DNA of 64,000 nucleotides from Phytophthora quininea (lineage: Eukaryota; Oomycota; Peronosporomycetes; Peronosporales; Peronosporaceae). The notes beneath the pieces are model-generated. The model searched no databases and was not told the DNA's origin. It saw nothing but the letters and a program-made list of their open reading frames with translations. Shown here one piece after another: positions 11,583-21,574 of the stretch (position 1 is the stretch's first letter; each line of letters starts with the position of its first letter). A program made the translations under genes and the position numbers. The stretch spans positions 558,001 through 622,000 of the forward strand of contig JAAVTG010000568.1 of NCBI GenBank assembly GCA_011947345.1. The letters run 5' to 3'.

Positions 11583-11982
11583 CTTTGACAATGGCCGTGT
11601 GGCGTGCGGCGGAGGCAGCAGCCATTTCGCGATCTTGGAAGCCATCCAGTGGGTGGCGCCGATAGCAACCTGCTGGAAGCCCCGTTGATCCACATGCGTC
11701 TCGACTCGAGACGCATGTGCTCGAGAGCGCGGAATATCCGCACCTCACACATTTTCACTGCGGTGGTGGCGCCGATGGAGCTGGACAGGCGGCGGCGGCG
11801 ACTTGTCGACTACGTCGGTCGAACACTGCTGCAAGTGTCCATCGATTTGTCCTTGAGTCATCGCCCATGACCGACGCGGCAAGCGCTTTTGCCGACAGCG
11901 TCGCGTCGGCCGCGATGTATGTACGCACGATGAAAAGTATGCACGCACAGCCGTGTGCGTGCGTTTGTATCCATCAAACGAA

Positions 11983-13142
11983 ATGGCTGGTGAACGGATG
12001 CGATCCGTGCTGTGGGTCGATGGCGCTCTGCAGCTCATCGACCAGCGCAAGCTGCCCACGGAGCTGGTCCTCATGCGGTGCGAGTCGGTCGAGTCGGTGA
12101 CGAAGGCCATCTTCGACATGGCAGTGCGTGGGGCCCCGGCCATCGGCGCCGCCGGAGCCTTCGGCTTGGCCGTCGCCGCCAACCACTTTGCGGTCTCTGC
12201 AGACAGCACCACGCAGCAGTTCCTGACTGCCATCGACCAGGCAAAGGCGACGATCGATGCGGCTCGTCCTACGGCCGTCAACTTGACTTGGGGTGCGTGG
12301 CTTCTAGCTTTCAAGGAGATTTCTCTTCTTGTAACTTTGAGAGCTTGTGTGTTGCAGCTACGCAGCGAGTGGCGAGTGAACTTTGCGCTACAGCCGAGAA
12401 GAGCCCCGAGCTGGGTATTGCCGACCTGGTGAAGAAGACGCTGGCACTGGCTCAAGCTCTGGCGGAGGAAGACGTGGCCATCAACAAGCGACTGAGCGAG
12501 TTCGGTGCGGAGGTGGTCCCCACGGGCGCCAACATCCTGCACCACTGCAACACTGGAGCACTGGCGACGGTGGATATCGGCACTGCAATCGGCGTCATCT
12601 ACGAGTGCCATGCTCAGGGCAAGGGCGTTCACGTGTGGGTGGATGAGACTCGCCCCAGACTGCAGGGAGCGAGACTGTCGGCGTGGGAGCTCATGCGAGA
12701 AGGAGTGCCGATTCACCTTATTGCTGACAATGCGGCGGGATACCTCATGCTGTCTGGGAAGGTGGACGTGGTGCTGTTTGGAGCCGACCGAGTGGCGGCC
12801 AACGGCGACGTCGTCAACAAGATCGGCACGTACAAGCTGGCGGTGGTGGCTAAGGAGAACAAGGTACCAGTGTACGCGTGTGTGCCTACCAGTACGATCG
12901 ACCTCAACTTCGTCGAAGGTATAGGCATCCCCATTGAAGAACGCAGTGCGGATGAAGTGGCCTGTATTCAAGGAGTGCGAATCGCCCCCGAGGGCTGTCC
13001 GGTGTTTAACCCGGCCTTTGACGTCACGCCGAATCGGTACCTGACCGGCATCATCACGGAGGAAGGCGTGTGCTATCCGCCGTTTGAGCAGAGTTTGCCC
13101 AAGGCTGTAGCTGCTGCCAAGAAGCGTCGGGAGCAGGCGTAG
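11983..13142 (+). CDS. MRI1: Methylthioribose-1-phosphate isomerase
   Basis: This enzyme converts 5-methylthioribose-1-phosphate to methylthioribulose-1-phosphate in the methionine salvage pathway (cytosol). Exon 1 is 11983-12292. The intron is 12293-12357 (65 nt, GTGCGT...GCAG), and exon 2 is 12358-13142, joining NLTWG to ATQRVASEL in phase. Family signatures are present: [20 protein letters not shown], the catalytic Cys in [17 protein letters not shown], and the catalytic Asp in [20 protein letters not shown]. The length of about 364 residues fits eukaryotic MtnA/MRI1. No frame break was found. A 588-codon frame antisense to it is a compositional shadow. Confidence 0.95.
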
Positions 13143-13917
13143 CTGCAACAACCGGTGACCATTTGAATCGACAATTGAAAGCTGCTGTTGAGCAGCTCGT
13201 GTACTTGTTGCCTGTTGTATTCTCATCGAAGAAAGCGCATGTGCTGGAGAGGTCGCTGTTGACATTGGAAGAAGACAGCAGATTGAAGACATTGCCGCGT
13301 CTGATGTTGTCTGCCCTCTAGACAAACAATGGCTGTCGATATCGGCGACGAGATCGATATCTGCAATCCCTTTCGTCCACGTCGTCGGCAAGCAAGAGTT
13401 TCGACTAAGCAAGCGCGCGACGCCGCACAGATTTTCGGTTGTAGATGCGGTCGCGGATGCCCTCGCAGTGCAACATCTTGTCATCTTGTCGCTCGATTGC
13501 GAGGTAGCCATTCAATCCATTTGGCGCCGGGGGCGATGCGCATGACAAACAACCGTGTGGCGAAACTCACAGTACTCGCTCGCAGCGTGCAGGCTGAACT
13601 TGTTCCGGTTAGCAAGTCTTCAGATCGATGGCATTATTGTCGCCGCCGAGTTACGATTCAAGAATAAGTGATCCCTTCGCCTGAGCACCACCATCTGTGA
13701 CGCCTCCCGCGGTCGTGAACCGTGGGCGGGATCATTTTCAAAGTGGGAATTGTCAGCATGCGTGCGCCATTGCAGACGAAGCGAGCGGTCTTGCATGATG
13801 GCTTCGGCCGCCAGCTGGATGGTCAGGCAGCTCCGATCGAGGCCCGCGTGAGCGATGTTGGTCGACGAGTTTCATTTCATTTGCATTTCTGCTGGGTGTT
13901 GGCGAGGACTTCGGACG
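13143..13917. other. Intergenic stretch
   Basis: It holds short frames only, with no motif, RNA or repeat recognised. A plus-strand frame from 13722 is continuous with the hydrolase downstream, but its first part looks like 5' leader. Confidence 0.4.
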
Positions 13918-15224
13918 ATGATCGCCGCTATCGGTTCTCTCGGTGCACTGTCGTTGCCGTTGGCGCTTGCTCTGCAACGCGTTTGGGACGACCCCAGCAG
14001 AGGTATCAGCTCCTGACCACGGTGCTCAAGTGTGCAAGTGGCGCCGTCGTGCTTAAGCTGCTCCATGTGGCGATGCGAGGAATCTGCAACAATCCTCTGG
14101 AAGGAGCCTACTTGCTGGCGAATCTGCTCTACCAAATGGGCAAAACGCTGCTGCAGTGGGTCGCTCGGGGATGCAAGCCAGAGTTCCCAGACTGGACGCT
14201 GCGGTTCGCACTCTTCCGCATCTTCATTCGCACCGGGATGGAGCTGCACGGCGAGCGCGTCCTCGGCGACGAGAGCTACGCCGCCGTCGTTCGTCAGCAG
14301 AGCGAGTGGTTCGGCACGTTTTGGGGTCGCAAGGCCTGTCGGAAAGCGGACCGCTACTACCAGCCGGTGACGATCAACGGCCTTGAGCACATTTGGCTGC
14401 GGTCGTCGGCGCCACCGAAACCAAACGCCAGACGGATCGTTGTCATGTACGCTCACGGTGGCGGCTTTGCTATCATGAGTCCTCGACTCTACATCCACTT
14501 CAGCAATGCGCTCGCCAGCCACATGGAGAAGGAGCTTAAGCGACAACTCGGAGAGGAAGCGGCCAGCAACGTTCGCATTGAAATTTTCCTTGCCAACTAC
14601 CGAAAGGTGCCCAAGTACTGCTACCCTACCCAACCTGAGGACGTCATGGCCATCTACGAGCACTTACTGCGTCACGAAAACTTGGACCCGAGTCAAGTGA
14701 TTCTGGCCGGTGACAGTGCTGGTGCTGGTCTCATCATGTCGACGATGCTACGGGAGCGTCAAGCGAACAACGCCTTGCTGCCGTTGTGTGCTGCTTTGCT
14801 GTGCCCGTACGTGGATCTAACTGGAGATGAACGCCCGTCGTCGTACTGCATTCTTACCCCGGCGAGTTGCTCCGCCGTGCTCAAGGCTTACCATCCGACG
14901 GTGGAGGACCCTGCAACTTGGAACGATGCGTCTTCGGTGCACTGCGACTTGAGTGGATTGCCGCCTGTATTCGTTCAAACCGGTGACTTTGACAGCATCC
15001 ACCAGCACGCCATGCGGCTGGTGGCGAAGGCCAAATCGGATGGCGCGACGAATTGGGAGCTGGACTTCCATGAGACCATGCCACATGTCTTTCCGATCTT
15101 CCCAGCCTGGTTCCTTCCTCACGCTGATGTGGCGATCCAGAGGATGGCGGCGTTTATCGTGAGGAACGTCCGTCCTACTTTAAAGACCGGCAGTCCGATG
15201 GCCCCTGCTGCCATGGCAGCGTAA
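13918..15224 (+). CDS. HSL-type alpha/beta hydrolase (fold-3 esterase/lipase), copy 1
   Basis: This is a serine hydrolase of the hormone-sensitive-lipase/arylacetamide-deacetylase type, likely acting on esters or lipids. The oxyanion-hole motif is YAHGGGFAIMSPRLY and the nucleophile elbow is ILAGDSAGAGL. The acid region is QTGDFDSIHQ and the His is in TMPHVFPIF. I prefer ATG 13918, because its N-terminus (LALALQRVWDDP) matches the sister gene's KRIWSDPERRR. This needs a -1 frame change at CCCC 13992-13995. The downstream frame extends upstream to 13722 without this match. Hydrophobic segments near the N-terminus suggest membrane association. It converges with the second copy, with 67 bp between the stops. 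Confidence 0.85.
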
Positions 15225-15291
15225 GAACTTGTACATCACTAACACCATCGCACAAATATGTATATTTCACCTTTGCTCTTGCCAAGTGGAT

Positions 15292-16605
15292 CTACGCTGC
15301 AGTCGCTGTCAAAGTCGACGCCTTGCTATCTGCGGCGGGGCCTTTGACAAAATGATCCGCAGCAAACGCTGCGATTTTCTCCACGCCAACGTCGGCGTAC
15401 GGGAGGACGCATGACGGGAAAATAGTGAACACGTGGGGCAGATCTTCGTGAATATCCACTTCCCAGTTTGTGACCCCGTCGGCTTTTGCCTTCTGAACCA
15501 ACCCCACCGAGTGCTGATAGATGTAGTCGAGACTTCCAGCTTGCATGAAGACAGGAGGAAGACCCCGCAAGTCGCAGTGAACGGATGACGCATCGCCCCA
15601 CGTGCTTGGGTCTTCGGCCGTTCGGTGGTAACTTCGACGTGCTGCTGCGATCATCTCTGGGGACAGGAGGCAGTGTTTGGACGATGCGACCGGGTCCCCT
15701 TGAGCCTCGATCTCCGACAGATCCACAGCAGGACAGATCAAAATTGCCGCTAGCGGGAGTTGCTGACCGGCATCTCGCATTCGCAGCAGCGTCGACATCA
15801 CCAGACCACCACCGGCGCTATCCCCCGCGAGGATGATCTGCTCCGGTGGAATCCCTTCGGCATGCATCAGGTGCTTGAATGCAGCGACGGTGTCCTCCGG
15901 TGGTGTGGGGAAACAATGTTCCGGTGCCTTGCGGTAGTTGCCGAGGAAGACGTCCACTTGCACCGGTTGGCGGCCGACCTGGCAATTAATCTTCTTCTCG
16001 ATGGCGACTGCGAGCGTAGTCGCGAATGAAATGTAAAGCCTTGGACTCATGAGTGCAAACCCGCCGCCGTGGACGTAAAGCACCACGAGACGCTTGGTCT
16101 CGGCTGTTGTTGGTGCTGTAGAGCGTAGCCACAAGTGCTCGAGTCCGTTGGAGACAACAGGCTCCAAGTGTCGACCGTGTTGGCGACAAGCAACCCACCC
16201 GAGCGCAGACCCGAACGCTGCACTCTGCGAACGCAATACACGTGCATGGCTGGCGTCTGCCACCATACGCTCGCCACGAGAACCACGAGCACACTCTCGG
16301 ATGATCGCACAAAGCAGCTCGAACCGCAACGTCCACTGCTTGAATTTCGGTTTGCAGCCTCGCGCCAGATACTGCAGTAGTGTTGTACAGACAACTCCAA
16401 CCAGACGCGCTAGCAATTGCATCGACTCGAACGGAGTGCGGCACATTCCTCGGAAAGCTGCATGAAGCGAGGCAACGGCCAGCGCTCCGGTCGCGCCGCC
16501 AAAGAGCAGTCGCACGATCAAACGTCGGCGCTCAGGATCCGACCAGATGCGCTTGAGCATGCGCCATTGAGCTTGAGTTCTCATCGATGCGGTCACCACC
16601 ATCGC
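15292..16605 (-). CDS. HSL-type alpha/beta hydrolase, copy 2
   Basis: This is a paralog of the gene at 13918, on the opposite strand. All catalytic motifs are intact: VHGGGFALMSPRLY, ILAGDSAGGGLVMS, QAGSLDYIYQ and LPHVFTIF. The reading frame is unbroken. I chose ATG 16605 (MVVTASMRTQAQW); the frame continues upstream to 16806, but that part looks non-coding. An N-terminal hydrophobic stretch (LLFGGATGALAVASLHAAF) may anchor it in a membrane. The family contains broad-specificity esterases; the substrate cannot be told from the sequence. Confidence 0.9.
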   Translation of the reverse strand, partial: AMVVTASMRTQAQWRMLKRIWSDPERRRLIVRLLFGGATGALAVASLHAAFRGMCRTPFESMQLLARLVGVVCTTLLQYLARGCKPKFKQWTLRFELLCAIIRECARGSRGERMVADASHARVLRSQSAAFGSALGWVACRQHGRHLEPVVSNGLEHLWLRSTAPTTAETKRLVVLYVHGGGFALMSPRLYISFATTLAVAIEKKINCQVGRQPVQVDVFLGNYRKAPEHCFPTPPEDTVAAFKHLMHAEGIPPEQIILAGDSAGGGLVMSTLLRMRDAGQQLPLAAILICPAVDLSEIEAQGDPVASSKHCLLSPEMIAAARRSYHRTAEDPSTWGDASSVHCDLRGLPPVFMQAGSLDYIYQHSVGLVQKAKADGVTNWEVDIHEDLPHVFTIFPSCVLPYADVGVEKIAAFAADHFVKGPAADSKASTLTATAA

Positions 16606-16856
16606 CTTCTGCTGTTCGCAAATGCGTCGGCGGTTCAACAGGGTCAAGCTGCAGCGAGATCCAAGCAGCGCGACTTGCTCGAGTGACGCCGGCGACAACG
16701 GTGTTGAAGTGTCTCCTCGAAGCAGACCACCGGCAACGGCTCGTCCTGCTGAGGGGAAAGGCAAACTGCCTGAGTTTGATTGTGGGGTGCACCATGCGCT
16801 GTGCATTGCATCGTGTGCAAGCTGGTGAATAGTCCGTCAGGAGAAGGAATTCATCG

Positions 16857-17207
16857 TCAACATCTAGCTCGATCTCGCGGCAGTGCTGCTGTCCGCAATT
16901 TTAACAAAGTCATCTTCTGGGCGCTGACCCCGGCGTAAGGCAGAACGAACGTGGGGAAGACGTGAGGCATTTCGTCGTGGATGTCGATCTGCCAGTACGT
17001 GACACCGTTCACTCCCGCTTTCGCTGCAAGTCGAGACGCGTGCAGCACTGCGAGATCAAGAGTACCATCCCAAGCACCAAAGAGCAGCAATGCAAACCTG
17101 CGTCGTTGCGTCGGGTCTGCAGCAGTGCGTTGGAAAATGGCCACGACGCCCCAAAACTCTGCTCGACAGCGCTGAGCGGTAGCGATCAGGGTCGACACCT
17201 TCACCAT
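16857..17207 (-). pseudogene. HSL-type hydrolase remnant with in-frame internal deletion
   Basis: The first 60 or so residues match the N-terminus of the neighbouring hydrolases (TAADPTQRRRFALLLFGAWD, then LAVLHASRL). The text then jumps directly to their C-terminal part (AKAGVNGVTYWQIDIHDEMP, HVFPTFVLPYAGVSAQK). About 350 residues are missing, including HGGG and the GDSAG elbow. The frame is kept, so a 116-residue protein is possible, but it cannot be a hydrolase. It forms a three-gene cluster with the two copies to the left. Confidence 0.85.
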
Positions 17208-17392
17208 TCTCGCGTGAGCACAGGAGCAGTCAACACCGCTTCAACGTGGCCGTCAGCAAAGATCCAAGCGAGTTGCAGTCGTGACACATAATCCGTGGAG
17301 TGCTTGATATGCTACACTTGTATTACTTGCCGGAAGCCCGCGCGAGCTTCTTCCGATGAAAGCCACCACCTCCGATAAGGCTGTACTACTAA

Positions 17393-18555
17393 CTAACAGC
17401 AACTAGCCACTGGTCGACCTTTGCGGAACTTTGTCTTGCTCGGGTAGGACACTGGCACTGCGCGAACGGCGGGTGTCGGTTTGACTCGGCCTGAAGAACT
17501 GCTGGTCTCTGATCCTGCCTCGCTCGAGGAGGAAGACGTTTCGGACCCAGTCTCCGACGACGTAATGGATGCAGACTCTGGGATTGCCAACAAGTTCTTT
17601 GCCGACGGAAGGTGCACCATGGAGAAGAGCGTAGCGCCACTTGGTCGGCGCTTGCCGTGACGGAATATTGCTTGATGGGGAAGGTAGACCCCGCACTCTG
17701 GAACCTCCGCCTCTTCGCACATCATCGCCTTGGCATCTTGGACATCTTTAACGTCTTCAGCTCGTCTGACGTCCTCTTCCCCAGGTATCTGAAATCGGAC
17801 TGTCTTCTTCTGTGGACTGCCAGGTGCTCGCTTCGCTGTGGTATCAATTGCAGGTTCTGGGTCCTTCGGATGGAGACTGCTGTAGTGGTCCTCTCGGTAG
17901 AGCAGGTGGAGAATTCGATACGGAGGTGGTGCACCTCCGTCGTCGCCATCGTTCTCCACCCGTAGCCGCCGGACGGGTCCTGTGTGCACGACGATGTGGA
18001 TGTTGAAGAGCTTGGCAGCTGCGTAGAGCTCGAGGTGGCCTCCCACTCGCCGTCCTCACGCATGCGACTGCAGTACTCACTGACCTCCTCGTCTTCTACG
18101 AAAGGTTTGAACAGCTCCTGCTTCTGCTGGATAAAGTCCACCAGTCGCTTGCGGATGTCCTTGTGGAAGAGCTCGTTCGTGTACAGCTGGTCGCTGATGG
18201 CTCGGAACAAGCAGTTGCCGTCCTTGCTGATCTCCACGACCGACCACCCCATCTCGGCGTAGTGGGTTTCCACCTGCACTTGGCTGGTCCAAGACGCGTC
18301 TCGCTCTTCAAAGTTGTGGTGGGGAGACCCGTACTCGACGCGAGGGGTGTAGGGTCCTCCGTTGCCTGTGTTGTTATTGTTGCGGCGGTTCTCTTCGTCC
18401 ACCTCTCGAGCTGCTGCCACTGCATCGGCTGCAAGGTCGTCGCCGGCGTTGGAGCTTCCGAGCTTGGAGCTCGAGCTGAACCAGGAGCGAGCTTTGTGCT
18501 TGTTTGGGTGGCCCTTGCTGCCGCTCTGTGTGGATCGCCGAAAGCCGAGCGTCAT
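17393..18555 (-). CDS. OTU-domain deubiquitinase, intronless paralog
   Basis: OTU proteases cleave ubiquitin chains. The catalytic Cys is in SKDGNCLFRAISDQLYTNE, and the catalytic His is in ILHLLYREDHYSSLH. Between them lie FHKDIRKRLVDFIQQK and YCSRMREDGEW. A -1 frame change occurs at the CCC run 18042-18044 (one G missing on the coding strand), after which the text continues with GGHLELYAAAKLFNIHIVVH. The tail is Ser-rich and probably disordered. I chose ATG 18555 (MTLGFRRSTQ); an alternative ATG is at 18609. No introns are seen, unlike the tandem neighbour. The apparent frameshift is likely a base-calling error, because both catalytic halves are conserved. Confidence 0.85.
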
Positions 18556-18893
18556 GGTCGCCTCGAGGCACCAGTAGAATCGCAAGTGAGTCCGCGCAAT
18601 TGGGTCCAAGGGAGAGGTATTCAGGGCCGAATCCAGCTGCTACGCTGCCAGCGGAGACTTTGTGGAAGGAAACCAACGGCACGAGCAGCTGGCCAGTCGA
18701 GCGTGGCGCGAGGCATCCGTTTCAACACTTGCAACGGCTTCGCAGTCCGCCGCGTTGGCCAAGCAGCGACGACATCGTTTGCAAGGAGAAGAAGGGGTGG
18801 CGTCGATGGTGTCGGAGTCGACATCCACACGCCCCGACGCGTTCAGTTGGGGCCGATTCCTGAGTCCGAACTCCTCCTAAGCTCTATCTAGCA
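18556..18893. other. Spacer between two OTU genes
   Basis: About 340 bp without a convincing coding frame. It should hold the promoter and leader of the left OTU gene and the 3' end of the right one. Confidence 0.4.
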
Positions 18894-20157
18894 TTATTTC
18901 GGTGTCGACCGCTTCTTGGCAGCTTTGCGTAGAAGCCGTAGCTCCTTCCTGCTCCGCGTCTTGTGGCCATCTGCGCCCGTGCCAGTTGTCACATGCAATT
19001 GTTCACGCAGCGTCGATGCGAGTCCATCGATCTCGGCGTCAGACGGCTTGGGGCGACCTGCTGCGCTGGCTGGTCCTCGCTGTGCGTTTGCCATCGCTGG
19101 AGATATCGCATTGGTAAAAGTGCAACAACAGCGATAGAATCCACGACGCACCTTCGCAAAGTCCTGAGAACGGAAGCCGTCGCAGTCGAGCTCGATTGCA
19201 GTTGGCAGTGTCTCCGGCTCGAGGGGGTCACGTAAAGAACGCACGCTGTCGTAGTGGTCTTCGCCGTGGTAGGCCACATGGACGAAGCGAGTCGGCTTGA
19301 GGCGATCGCACTCGATGACCATCAGACGAGCGCTGGGCTGGTCCTGGTGCACCACCACGTACACCTGGAAGAGTCGAGCGGCTGCGTAGAGCTCCTGGTT
19401 GCCGCCCCACGTGCCATCCTCTCGCATCCGCCTGCAGTACTAAAACGCAAAGAGGTTAGCGCTCTTCAACGCCCAGCCAAGTAACTACCGACCAGACCTT
19501 GTCGAATTTCTCCTCGTCCTCCATGAACGGCTCAAAGTCATCACGGTGTTGCTCTAGGTACTCCACGATGCGCTACGCACAACGCCCAATGTCAGAATCG
19601 GCCCTCTCCTACATCCAATACGCCCGCTGTCGTGCCTACCTGGCGAATCTCTTCGTGCCTGTGTTGGTCTCCGTAGAGTTGGTCTCCTAGGGCCCTTTAC
19701 GTCGTCAAAAAAGCAAACTCTGTGCTCTGTGAATTGAACTCTGCAGTCGTCACCAAAACGAAACACCCTCGAGGCTCCTACCTAAACAGACAATTGCCGT
19801 CCGCGTCCACCTCCTACCGCAGCAAAGAACAAGTCAGTGAAGACCGTCATTGGGGTCCTATTGCAATGAAGAAATGGCAGTTTTACGTGCAACTTGCAGC
19901 CGATGTCCGCCAGTTGCCGCCGCATGAGCTTGATGGCGTCGTCGTCCACGACGTAGGACGAATCTTTCTTGGGCTTCTTGGGTTTCCTCGCGCCATCGAA
20001 CTTCTTGCCCGTAGCAGCCTCGAAAACCACCTTCTACAGCACCAAGACGTCTCAAAAGCTGGGTCCCTGTATAGTAGAGTCCGTAGAGTCTATTGGGACC
20101 GTCAGATCCACGTACAGGCGCCTTCTTCACGAGCTTCTTCACCGCCTTCTTGGCCAT
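18894..20157 (-). CDS. OTU-domain deubiquitinase (OTUD3-like), six exons
   Basis: By-eye exon structure: 20157-20116, 20033-19887, 19813-19782, 19694-19640, 19572-about 19498 and 19439-18894. Introns are 50-90 nt, and all junctions are in phase. The product starts with a Lys-rich end (MAKKAVKKLVKKAP). It then reads KLHEVDADGNCLFRALGDQL (catalytic Cys split by intron 3), HEEIRQRIVEYLEQHRDD, YCRRMREDGTWGGNQELYAA and FVHVAYHGEDHYDSVR (catalytic His). The basic tail (RKELRLLRKAAKKRS) could bind RNA or serve nuclear targeting. The donor of intron 5 is ambiguous (GTCTGG or, 9 nt later, GTAGTT). It is a same-strand tandem neighbour of the intronless OTU gene. Confidence 0.9.
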
Positions 20158-20288
20158 CCTTGGGATTCCTACAGTAGCTCCTATAACATTTGTATTTTTA
20201 AATAAACCTATACTAGCCCATACTCACTTTTATATTCCAACTGAATCCGGCCCCTCGCCAGTCAAAAGCCCAACAGTTGAAGGTCGCG

Positions 20289-21417
20289 ATGGTCGAGACC
20301 CGCCGCACGTCGCGCCGCCTCCAGGCCAAGGCGCTGGAGCAGGCCATCAAGAGTCCGTCCCCAGCGCGCTCTCCTTCTACCCGCAGCAGTCGCGGACGCA
20401 GAACGCCGTCCCCAGGAAGCAGCAGGAACAGGAAGAAGAGCAGGAAGAGCCGCAGGAGATTCCCGTCCTAGACGACGATGAAGAAGAAGAGACCGAAGAG
20501 AAGCAGAAAGTGAAAGAGGAGAAGGATTTGACTGAAGAGAAGTCGAAGCAACTAGAAGCTCAGCAACAGAAGGCTGAAAAGGAGACGGAAGAGGAGGAGA
20601 TGATGCTCATGGAGCAAGCAGAAGACGAAGATGACGAGGAGGAAGATGAGGACGAAGACGAAGATGAAGACGTGGATCAGTTTGTGCGTATAGTTTGGAA
20701 CGTGAAGAGGTAGTCGACTGGGGTTCTGACTGTATTGTGGTTGCTATTGCTTCCCACTAGGCGTTCCTGGCTGCGTCGGGGCTCAATTTGTCAAGAGGTG
20801 GAGCGAGTGCTCTCTCTACGGTGAAGAAGGCTGCTCCTGCTCCTACTGCGGAGTCGACTGCAGCTGCTTTGAAGCGGAGACTGGTGCCAAACGAGCTGGA
20901 CAGTGGCGCCTCGCAGCTCACCAACTTCTTCGACTTGAGCAAGAGCAAACACACGAACAAGGCGACGCTGCGAGCGGAGGCCAGCGCTGCAGAGGAGGCA
21001 GAGATCGTCGCTAAGGGACAGCGCTCGATGGCGCACTCGGCCAGACAGCGAGCAGAGTCGCAGCGCAAGCAGTCGGCGGGTCGTCGGTGGTTCAACTTTG
21101 AGTCGGAGGAGATGACGGCCGACGCCAAGCGAGACTTCCAACTCCTCAAGATGCGAAACTACCTGGACCCTAAGAAGTTCTACAAGAGCTCGGACCACGC
21201 CAACGGTCTGCCCAAACACTTCCAAATGGGCACAGTCATTGAGGGCGCCAGCGAGTTCTACTCGGCACGGCTGACCAAGAAGCAGCGTCGCCAGACCTTC
21301 ACGGACGAGATCATGGCGGACCAGGGCATTGTCGACTACACTCGTCGGGTGGCCACCAACATCCAGACCGCACGCAGCAACCAGGGTGGCCGCAAGAAGA
21401 AGCGGCGCAATTACTAG
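20289..21417 (+). CDS. FCF2: Fcf2/DNTTIP2-type pre-rRNA processing protein
   Basis: This is a nucleolar factor needed for early 18S pre-rRNA cleavage. The ATG is at 20289, with a basic Ser/Arg-rich start (MVETRRTSRRLQAKAL). A very acidic Glu-rich middle follows. The Fcf2 domain is in exon 2: RRWFNFESEEMTADAKRDF, LKMRNYLDPKKFYKSSDH, PKHFQMGTVIEGASEFYSA and RLTKKQRRQTFTDEIM, with a KKKRRNY end. The intron is 20684-20760 (GTGCGT...CTAG), joining DQF to AFLAASG. A -1 frame change sits at CCCC 20410-20413 between the basic start and the acidic region. It is divergent from the OTU gene, whose ATG is 131 bp away, so the two may share a promoter region. Confidence 0.9.
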
Positions 21418-21574
21418 GCTGGAGAGAACAAATAGATGACGACCATGCACTTGCTGAGCCCCGTTGTTGCTGCTAACTTGGTGTTTGATCAGGCATCGAG
21501 ATCTCGTGAACGGACGCCATTCACCAAAGAGGCAAAGAGACGACTCCGAGATCCGACAAAAGCGTTGCCCAAGG

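Noticed and set aside
11745..13511. 588-codon frame antisense to the MRI1 gene
   Set aside because: It lies opposite a conserved enzyme, has low-complexity Arg/Ser/Thr composition and no motif. It is a codon-bias shadow.
18989..19279. Extra intron near the 3' end of the right OTU gene (GTGCGT...CCAG)
   Set aside because: Removing it would shift into a less protein-like frame and lose the basic tail, so I kept the unspliced reading.
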